Assembly (NCBI RefSeq): GCF_021018805.1 | Contig: NC_086253.1 | Coordinates: 13,766,735-13,830,734 of the forward strand | Source: Prinia subflava | Lineage: Eukaryota > Chordata > Aves > Passeriformes > Cisticolidae | DNA length: 64,000 nt | Reading direction: 5' to 3' | In this document: one piece after another, positions 55,301 through 64,000 of the stretch | Layout: every line of letters begins with the position of its first letter | How positions within the stretch are numbered: position 1 is the stretch's first letter | The notes under the pieces: model-generated | What the model saw: the letters and a program-made list of their open reading frames with translations, nothing else | Told to the model about the DNA's origin: nothing | Databases searched by the model: none | Program-made: the position numbers and the translations under genes

Positions 55301-57579
55301 GTTGCATGCAGACTATACAAGATTCTGCATCAATAAATATAATGAAACTGTCTTGCACTTTAAAAAAAAGTATTTTGAACAAACTGCATGAAGTGAATTT
55401 GTCATGTTGAACACTAGACACATGCTGAACAATTTTGAACACGTGTTGCTCAAAATTTATCAAAGGATTTCTGATTTGTATTAAACTGTATTGTTTTACC
55501 ATGCAAAATATTTACTATTTTCATGGCAGAACTGCACTAGTTATTAAAACAACTGAAGATAAATGCCACTTTTATCTTTAAAAAGAAAAAAAAACCAGAA
55601 AAACGGCACTTTATTTTATAAGTTGCAATGTATTACAATGTGGTCTAATGTAAACTTCTGTGCAATTCTAGAAATCTGTAATTTTAACTTCTGGAATCTG
55701 TGCTTACATTGAAGAAGAAAAAATCAACTACTGAACCATAGCTCAGCAATTCTCCTAATGAATAAGGAAATCTAGTCTTTTTTCCTACTGATACATGCAC
55801 AATTTCTGTGCAGCAGTATGAATTAACCTTTCAAGTAAACACAGCAGCTCTGTAAACCCAGAACCAATAAAGAAATTAGAAAAATCCACTTACTAAAGTA
55901 ATGCTTCCCATTCCAGTATTTAGAAATGTTACCTCTCACTCCCCACACCTAGCCCAGTTTACCTATTAAATAGAGAGCCATGTATACCTAAACACATATA
56001 TAGGCATAGGCAAAACCAGAATGACAACCTACAGAAAAATGTTTCTTCCTGCATATGAATACAAATGCTACTGTTTCGAGGAAAAAAAAATCTACAGACT
56101 TTTTGGTGCTATTTTTACCTGCATTCTGATTTTATTACAAAATAAACCATGAATGAATGAAATTCACACACAAAATAAACTATGAACAAAAATGAATGAA
56201 GCAATAGTTGATAATTTTCCACATTTTCTACTCAACAAGAATATTTATAATCCCAGTAATACACTAATAGCATCTGTATGCTTAACAGCTGGAAAAAAAA
56301 CTTGCAAAATACAAGTTCTCAGCATGCACACTGCATGATTTGTGTACACATTCCACTTGCAAGTACTGCTGTTAAGTATTATACACACTGATATTTTTAG
56401 AGGCAGGAGCAGGACAATAAAAAAATTATTCTGTTGATTTTATGGAGAAATAAGCACTGGAATTTGGTACTTTATCACTACTTTAAAAAGTACATACTAA
56501 ATACTAAAGAAGTACATCAAAATAGCCAAAATAAAATAGTGAACACAGGAATAGTCTGAAAAGCTTATTCTGTTTCACTTAAGAAAATATATAAACATAC
56601 TCAAGAAATCATTTGCAATATAATTTTAAAAAAAAAGTTCAAGAACTCCATATATTTTCTTATAACTTCAGGTTACAGATAAAATGCTTAATTTCTAAGG
56701 TTTGCTTCCCTCCCCACCCTTTACAAGAAGACAGAACCACACAACTTGCATCAAGACCTTAGCAGATCTCACTACATCTTTTAAAAATTACACATGCTTT
56801 TTCTAACTTCTGATTTCTGAATCCAGAAGTAAATGTTTTTAATTAAATGCTTGCATATTTAGAATATAAGCACACACAAATCAGTGAAAAGACATATTTT
56901 AGACCCCAATTGTTCAGAGACAAACTTAACCAGCAATTATTCTTTTTTAATTATTTCTTTGCATTTTCCACGCAGTGTGCTGCAACTGGCATCTAAATAG
57001 TTTCTTTGCCGTAGTGAGGTGAAACATCTTGAATGCTCAAACTGTATTTTTATGAGTGCCAAGGGACCCTAAATTTTAGTGGTCTATTAAATGCCAGCAA
57101 TTTCATGCTGCCTTGCATAAAACAGCATTCACATATTAGAGCACTGCAAGTCCATGGCTGCATTATACTTCTCTCACACATCTCAAATATGAGCTGTGTA
57201 TTTCATTTAAAAATATATATATTTCTATCAAAACACATACACTTTTTCAATTAATATGTTTAAAGTTCCATTTCATTGTTGCGTGTTACACTACCCATAT
57301 GGAAAGTGAGTGCACTCAAGCAGGGATAAAAAAATTCAGCAATATAGATAGCATTCTTTTTATCTGAATTTAGTGTTTTACTTAGAGATGTAAGTTGCAA
57401 ATGCATAACTCTTTGACACCTGGCAAGAATGTACGAACAAAATATTCTCCAAACAACCTAATTTACTTTGCCATAAAAATCACTGCATTAAGCCTATTTA
57501 GTACACATTACTCTAAAGAATCTGTTTCTGCAAATCTTGCTGCCACCCAACCTTTCAGTGTTAATTTTTATTCTCTTAC
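52368..57579 (-). other. RAB28 intron 2
   Basis: A 5.2-kb phase 1 intron with donor GTAAGA and acceptor TTTTCCAG. It includes a short ATTA run near 53940-53957 and AT-rich tracts. I recognise no transposon or other gene. A GC-richer patch near 54980-55140 has no identifiable origin. Confidence 0.85.
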
Positions 57580-57676
57580 CTGGCAATAATATTCTTTTCA
57601 AGAAGAAGTCCAGTCCTATGGTTTGTTTGTACTGTTTTCCAAACTTTTCTTGAGCAAAACGTGTAGCTAAGGATGT
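57580..57676 (-). CDS. RAB28: RAB28 exon 2 (switch I region)
   Basis: The 97-nt exon encodes residues 26-57 and the first base of codon 58 of the small GTPase RAB28, reading from [12 protein letters not shown] to KRILLP. It starts with the T-S of the P-loop GKTS; the preceding G and K belong to exon 1, outside the window. T26 should coordinate Mg2+. Switch I is visible as [10 protein letters not shown], with T44 as the second Mg2+ ligand and the Rab-type IGxDF signature. The acceptor is TTTTAG before ACATCC and the donor is CCAG/GTAAGA; the downstream intron is phase 1. The match to vertebrate RAB28 is near-identical around switch I, and that segment tells RAB28 from other Rabs. The start codon and promoter lie beyond 64000. 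Confidence 0.97.
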
Positions 57677-58434
57677 CTAAAACAGAACAGTATCAAATTA
57701 AGTTGTCATTTTTAACAGCACCAAATTTTATGTTAACCCAGAAGTATGAAATACAGTTAAGCACTTTTTAAATCAATGAATGCTAACAGTGTTCATGGAT
57801 TTGGATTGACAAGCACTCCAGTCAGTTTCAACATAATAACAGGAGGTGGCAAAGGCTGCTAAGTTATGCAAAAAGCAGCAAGGTGCATAGATGCTTTGAT
57901 TTCAAAAATATTCTAACAGTCCTATTCCAAATTATTACACAGGTTTGAAGGAGCATGCTCAAACTGACACAAATCTAGGTGACACTATCTGCACCTGAAG
58001 ATCTTGGCATTTTTAGAAAGCATTCCTTCCCAAAACAAGGGTCCTCCCCTGCTGAAGAGCACCATGATCCCAGACCAACTTTCCGGGAGGGAATAGAGAC
58101 CTGCACAGTGCAGAATCCCACAGGGGGCTCCTGAGTGGGGCAAGATTTCTGCCACTGTTCACCAGTTTTCAGATCAGGGATTACAGGAACGCTAAGATTG
58201 GAAGAGCACTTTTTGCACACAGAAAAAAAGTTAAACTCGTATTAAGAATGCACATCTACAGAATCATTCCTTCAAGCAGAACTTTGAAAATTTATTCCTT
58301 CAATTGGTATTCTCTGGATTTATGAAAGCAAACCAGTAAGAGTGTTGACCTAATAATAAGCTTTTACTATATACAGCTGAAGGATACACAACTAACCTAG
58401 GCAAACTACTGAAGCAAGGCATTTATATTCTGCC

Positions 58435-58478
58435 AGTAGCAATTTAGTAGCAATTTAGTAGCAATTTAGTAGCAATTT
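58435..58478. repeat. 11-bp tandem repeat, 4 copies
   Basis: Four perfect copies of AGTAGCAATTT, 44 bp in total, in RAB28 intron 1. It is a small minisatellite likely made by slippage and may be length-polymorphic. Confidence 0.95.
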
Positions 58479-60826
58479 AAGGTCTCCTTTCAAGACAAAG
58501 AAAAGGGTGGGGATAGAAAGGGAAAGAAATAAAGAAGGTCAACAAAAAAAGTAAACAAGAAAATAGCAGTACAATCATAAATAATACAGAAGTTTGTACA
58601 GTAAAAAAAACCACTAAATATTAAAAACTGTAAAACACAACCAACATCAAATTAGTGTACACTTAAAAATCTCCTGTTGACATGACATTTGAAAATAAAA
58701 ACACAAATTAACTACAGAAAAAAATAATCTAAATATTTATTTACCTATATAGAGAAGAAAAAATACTCAGAGGCTCACAAAAATCTTACACTGTCTGAGA
58801 AAACTCAAAACAGGCCAGAAGGGGTTTTTCTTGCCAAATTTCCGCTCATCAAGACCTGAAGAGATGAGTCACACCAATTGTTATGAGTCGCTCTTAAGAG
58901 CACATTTAGTCAAAAATGCAAGAGCAAAATAATGCCAATAGTTCTGAACTATGAGAACAGGCAAGGTCCCTGAATAGAAGGTTATAACAAAGATCGAAAT
59001 TAGGCTAATATCAAATGTACACATAAAAATAAAAAACTTTTTTTTTACATTAAAACATGATCACCAGAGCTCCAGCATTAACACTCTAGTATGAATAGGC
59101 AAACATTTATTCAACTAATAGATTTCCTACTACGTAAACAAAACAAGATTTACTGTTTTCATGTTTCTATAACATACTTACATTCCTATCACTGCCATAT
59201 ATACAATGAATGACATTTTGATATCAGAAGATATGTTTAGGAAATAATCTAATAAGTCAGTGTTAGCCTATGGCAACATTTTCATTTACTTCACTGAACT
59301 CAAGCCCCAAGAGGATTAAAAATAAAAAAACAAATGGGGGGAAAAAGCAAGTAAACTAGAAATAGCATGAGTATGCTTATATATTTATATCCCTGTGGAA
59401 AGGGGTAGGATCACAGGGGATGAATCATGAGAAGATTCTTCTGTCTTCAGCTATGTGACAGTAATACTAACAACACACATAAAATAAAATACAGATTCAG
59501 ACTACAGTATTGAAAGAGTCAGTAGAACTGATTCATTTAATCCCAACAGTCAGCATGTCAAGATTAGAATGACATTAATCTGCCATGACCTTAAAGATGT
59601 AGATGAGAATAAGATGACTGCAGGAATACACCATTCAGTCTTCTTGAAATTTTCCTTTTTGGAAAAGTAACATTGGCCTAGAGTACAAATTCAAGTATCA
59701 TCTGACTATATCACAGTATTGAATATTCTCCAAGACCCTTATTTAGATCCTCATTAAATAAGTAACGACTCCCCCCTTATTCTGAATGCTCAGTAAATGC
59801 TAGTTTATCACTCTGTGACAGTCAATATTCCCTGAGGATTCCTAAGGGTATTAGTAAAAATAAACGACACACATTCAATTAACAGCCAACCTGTAAGAGC
59901 AGCAAGTAATCAACAGCATGGCAAAGTCCTCTCAAACAGTTTTTCTCCACTGTGCTCTTGAATGCAAAGGAATTTATAGCACAAAATCATGGACTAACTC
60001 CTTCTTGAATTTTTTCCTAATAAATATTAGAGCTCAAGGAAGGTGTTGGATTACCAGTCGAGGGTCTTCTATTTATTCACAAAACAAGCATTTATCCACA
60101 AAATGCTAAGAGCAACAGTTCAAACTTCTTTATAACAATAAACAAAGAAGTTATGTCAATGCATATGCAAGTACCTCTACAATGGAAATATTCCTTTCAA
60201 ATCCCAGAAGTGTTCACTGCCGTGCTTGCCAGAAAAGATTTTGCTCAAGAGTTTTACCTGAGGATATGCTGAATACAATCTATATAAGGATTAATGGAAG
60301 TTAAATAATTGTTCAGTAGAACTGTAGTTGTAAAAATAAATAAGTGATCAGTGGCCATTTTTTAGAAAGGTTGCATCCCATACAATTCCACCCCTTGATG
60401 TCAGGGTCAGAGAACAGTACACTAGCACGAAGGCCTCGTTTTCCTTTGCCCCTCTACTAAGACAACCAGACCACCAGCCTGCAGGGCAGAATTTCAGCAA
60501 AAATGTTATCAGTTTAGAAGGTTCACACATTTGCCTTAAACACTTCAAAGTGAATGTCGACATCCTACTCTGAATATCAGTACTCTATTGGAGGTTGATG
60601 TTAAAAAAACCCTGTTAAAACCACAAAAATGTCTTTGGGCTCTAATGTACAGCAACCGAAAGAGCAGCAAATAAAAAAAAAATTAAAAAATAATAATTAA
60701 AAAAAAAAAAAGTACAGTATTCTAAGTTCAAAATAGAATGGGATATTCAGGAAGGTTTTTTTTGGAAGAAGCAAAGATGGTATTTAACCTTACATGAAGG
60801 CATGACAGTTTTTCGCTTTTATTTTT

Positions 60827-60852
60827 CAGTGTCAACAATTCAGTTGACACTG
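60827..60852. repeat. perfect short inverted repeat
   Basis: CAGTGTCAAC and its exact reverse complement GTTGACACTG flank a 6-base spacer (AATTCA). The 10-bp stem could fold in RNA of either strand. No longer hairpin, T-run terminator or transposon end is evident around it. Confidence 0.85.
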
Positions 60853-63564
60853 CTGATATGCTGTTCCTAAAGACCTACATAATGAGTAAACAGGAAAAAA
60901 AAGCAAACAATATCTATGAAATAAACTAGAAGGTCAATAAATTGAAAGTCAAATGGAACAAGCAATAATAGCCAGCTCTGACAGTGCTATTAAGTGTCCG
61001 AGTGACAGTACTTACCAGGGCAAGCAGAAACTTGTAAGGAAAACCCTACCAAATGACAAATCTTTGAGCAAAATCCTATAGAATTAAGTTAAATTAAGAG
61101 AAAGCAGTGCCAAAGTCGTATCATAGTTGTAAGAAAGAAAACTAAACCCAAATTTCAACTAGATGCAAACACATAGTTCTGAAGCCATGAATTTCCATGG
61201 ACACACTTTAGCCACTTAATTGAAGTTTAGCCACTAACTGAAAATCTACTTTCCAAAAACCACATGTATCTATCTCTTCCCTCACTCCCTTCTAGAACAT
61301 CCATGCCATTATCCAAGCACAGCTACAGTCATCTCAGTCATGTCCTATCCTACTGGCAAGAATTTTTGGACAAACAAAATTTCAACAAACACTAGGCTAA
61401 ATAATTAAATGCTTTACCATAAAAACACATAACTACCCACGCTGATATCCCTCCATCCCTCCTAACTACTAACGAAACTTTGTTCACTGAAAAAGAGAAA
61501 ATTAACATAATTTCTTGACATTTGACATAGATCTATTTTATGCAACTGGGCCAATCTTCACAGCACACTTCATTCAATTTTCCATTTGCAAGACTCAACA
61601 GAGACAACAATATTTTTGTCACCATCAATGAAGTTTTTGAGCCCAAGTGTAACAAGAGAATTCAGAATTGGCACAATGCTTAAAAATCTGGTATCCTAAA
61701 AAATCCTAAAGTAAGCAGGACATTACTCTTTACGCCAGCCTAAATTTTAGCTCCTGCAAACTCCCAGACCAGCTTGAACATTCTTTGATTTTCATCATCC
61801 ATTGTTAGAGAAAAAGGCAGCATGTTTTTGCTACCGTACTTTAGTACCAGCTACAACAGGTAGCAAATAAACAGAACCTCGGCACACCTATTTTTCACAA
61901 CCTCCCTTCCCATTAACAGCTCTGAGATTTGCTTCCAGAGGCCCAAAGCCTTTTTCAACAGCAGCAAATTCTAGTATTCTATCTCAAGTCAGCATCCTTG
62001 CATACCTCAGTATCAAGACAATCTATGCACAAAAGGAGTAGAAGTATCTGGATCATAACATCTCTTTTTTTTCAATCCATACTAGTAATGCTGGTTTATT
62101 TTAATGGAAAATCATTTTGGGTCAGGTTGATTTCAAACCTACACACGTAAGGCTGCTGTGTGTATGTATGTCCTTCCTATACTCAAAATCAAAGAGCCAA
62201 CTGCTATTACTAATTGCTGTTTTTTTCATCTCACATTGTCCCCACTCCTGATTGCTTTTTAGATTGTTTTCCTAGTTTTTCTAGTTCATTAAAATCATTC
62301 TGTATTTCTGACTAACCACTCTTGCTTCTCTCAATTTTGCTTTTCCACAGTTCACCATTACTTTACCATCTCTTTTTTACCCTAAGAGTTTTACAGATTC
62401 TACTCTGTCTCACCTCTCTTACACCTTCTTCCACTTTCACTCTTCTCTACTTGAGTTTGCTCCAGCAGTGCTTATTGCCACCCTTAAAATTCTAAGTATC
62501 CAATTAGCATTCAACAACCTCAAATTAACAGAAGCACAGCATCCCTCCCTTGCCTCATGGATAAAGCAATTCCTAGCTAGTGTAAGGACAAACACTACCT
62601 TTAGCTTGAACTAGAAGTGATTTGTTTTCAAGCTGCTACCAATCCTTGCACAGAACCCAAGTCACATTGCTTCTAGGTGAGGAAAACATCAAGTTTCCAC
62701 CTGACTCACAATAACATTTTTTTTTTAAAGAGAGGGCAAAAGAAGCCAAAGGTGAACACCTCACACTAAACACAAGATAGAGCATTTCAGATATATCCCA
62801 TGATTTTCTACATGCCTCCTGTCTCATGATCCCAGTGACAGAGGAAGAGAAAAACCAACACCTTGCACAGTAAAAGAGTTAAGTGAGTAAAGACCAGCTG
62901 TGAACCAGATGTGAGAGCCAGGAAATTTAGAGTTGAAAACACATAGACATACACAGGTTTCAACAAGTAAGCAGAACGAGTAGACAACAAAAGAGAGGAA
63001 CCTCGACAATTTAGTCTCCCGAGGTACTTGAAATAGCACTTGCATTTATCCTTTACATTCCATGAGCCAATTGCTTCTTTGTTTCTACAAGACCTTACAA
63101 TAAATCTGTGTGTGCTGCCAGGCCACTGGGATGGTGGGAAGGAGCCTCTATTACAGGATCACCTAGGGGGGACAGGAGGAAAAGCAGACCACCAGAGTAT
63201 TGCTGCTGCTCATGCCCAATAACCTGCCATGGAAGCGTGAGATCCCTACAGTCAGCAGGAGATGCAGTGAGTGGCAGCTCCTGTGAGAGAGGGAGGAACC
63301 AACAGAAATATACATCAGAACTTAAGAATGCTTGAAAATTCATGTTTGGTGAGAGGTCTTGCCACAAGCTGCTCAGCAGCAGTAGTGAAAGGATTCTTCA
63401 GTTTGAAAGGAAAACTCCTGGGAAATGCTACCCGTGAAGCAGCACTTCAGCTGTCAGTGCTGTGCATTTATTATGCTCTCACCACACAGCTGGTTGGAAT
63501 TGCCCATCTACTCACTCAGATGAACACAATACCACTTCAGACTGGGTTTAGAATCACTGGAGAC

Positions 63565-63579
63565 AAAAAAAAAAAAAAA
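63565..63579. repeat. A15 homopolymer
   Basis: A clean run of 15 A residues follows a GC-richer patch (about 63100-63560). It could be the tail of an old retroposed sequence in plus orientation, but no AATAAA precedes it and I recognise no source gene. Confidence 0.6.
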
Positions 63580-64000
63580 GGTTTGTTTCTTTATAGAGCT
63601 CTGAATAAGTAAGTGAGCAAAACCACATGTACTTTCACTAAGAGCAATATTCCTATTAATGCAATGCAGTTCATTTAAACCAGCTCAAAGAACATTTCCA
63701 CTTTTCATACGAACTGCGAAGCAAGCAGAATTTCTTCTCCCTATCGTTTCAAAAGTTAATGACAGAGGAAAAAAATGTATACTTCAAGCATACAATAACA
63801 TTTTCAGGTGTACCTCACAAAATTATTCAGGCTACATATGACAATAGATATGTTCAAGTGTATAATTAAGATCAGTGACTATTTTAAACATTTAAGAAAG
63901 CAGCCTCTCTTTTGCCTTGTTTGGTTTCTCCTTGTCAAAATTTCTCTTTTACAAAGAGATATTTGTTGAATTATTGTTTGCTTGTTTCGATTATTGTTTA

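Larger units (their letters stand above)
2192..64000 (-). other. RAB28: RAB28 gene span, 5' end outside window
   Basis: This entry ties the six exons together. Exon lengths are 97, 89, 130, 104, 78 and 93 nt; together they give 591 nt, or 196 codons plus a stop. All five complete introns are GT-AG and their phases are compatible (1, 0, 1, 0, 0 for introns 2 to 6). With the 25-codon first exon of the family, the protein would be 221 residues, the normal length of the long isoform. There are no frameshifts or internal stops, so it is not a pseudogene; a retrocopy is ruled out by the introns. In mammals the gene lies next to NKX3-2 on its 5' side; that neighbour would be to the right of the window, which I infer and cannot see. 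Confidence 0.95.
57677..64000 (-). other. RAB28 intron 1, 3' part
   Basis: This is the acceptor side of intron 1, at least 6.3 kb long. I searched the minus strand for the expected first exon (acidic N-terminus followed by a P-loop ending in GK) and for a GC-rich promoter, and found neither, so exon 1 is further right. It contains an 11-bp tandem repeat, a perfect 10-bp hairpin, an A-rich tract near 60670-60712 and GC-richer patches near 58.0-58.2, 60.36-60.5 and 63.1-63.56 kb. Confidence 0.8.

Noticed and set aside
58435..58478. Repeats considered as a CRISPR-like array
   Set aside because: Units are contiguous 11-mers without spacers, in a vertebrate intron.
57677..64000. Search for RAB28 exon 1 and promoter in the right-hand flank
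   Set aside because: No minus-strand sequence encodes an acidic N-terminus followed by a P-loop ending in GK before a phase 0 donor, and there is no CpG-rich promoter. The exon is outside the window.
1..64000. Possible novel multi-gene defence or biosynthetic system
   Set aside because: The window is one intron-rich vertebrate locus. There are no clustered open reading frames, operon spacing or ribosome-binding sites.

Overview
This is a window of vertebrate nuclear DNA, most likely from a bird. Coding sequence is sparse and split by GT-AG introns. The background is AT-rich. The recognisable interspersed repeats are mostly CR1 LINEs, the dominant retrotransposon of birds and other sauropsids, plus one fragment resembling an avian LTR. 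A crocodile or turtle cannot be strictly excluded. I cannot name the species.

The only protein-coding gene I can support is RAB28, a farnesylated Rab/Ran-like small GTPase of the cilium and photoreceptor. It runs on the minus strand through the whole window. Six coding exons (exons 2-7) are present at 57580-57676, 52279-52367, 43601-43730, 11146-11249, 8323-8400 and 2192-2284. They join in frame across five complete introns and give 196 residues plus a stop. Adding the 25-residue first exon known for the family gives the expected 221 residues. Exon 1, with the start codon, most of the P-loop and the promoter, lies beyond the right edge. All visible G motifs are intact (T26, T44, the D68..Q72 region, NKID at 129-132, SAK at 159-161), as is the C-terminal CAVQ prenylation box, so the gene looks functional.

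Layout from left to right (the gene reads right to left): 1-2191 is the 3' UTR and downstream flank. 2192-2284 is the last coding exon. 2285-8322 is intron 6, 8401-11145 intron 5 and 11250-43600 the giant intron 4 (32 kb). Intron 4 holds an avian-LTR-like fragment near 15.6 kb, an ancient CR1/L3-type relic near 27 kb, and a perfect 30-copy heptamer satellite at 30151-30360. 43731-52278 is intron 3, with one sense-to-plus CR1 remnant (about 45.28-46.05 kb) and a nested pair of minus-orientation CR1s (about 49.46-50.62 kb). 52368-57579 is intron 2. 57677-64000 is the 3' part of intron 1.

I found no second gene, tRNA, rRNA, CRISPR array or operon, and no evidence of a novel multi-gene system. 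The points most worth a second look are the homopurine heptamer satellite, the nested CR1 insertion, the absence of the alternative RAB28 C-terminal exon from the window, a short perfect hairpin in intron 1, and several GC-richer unexplained islands.
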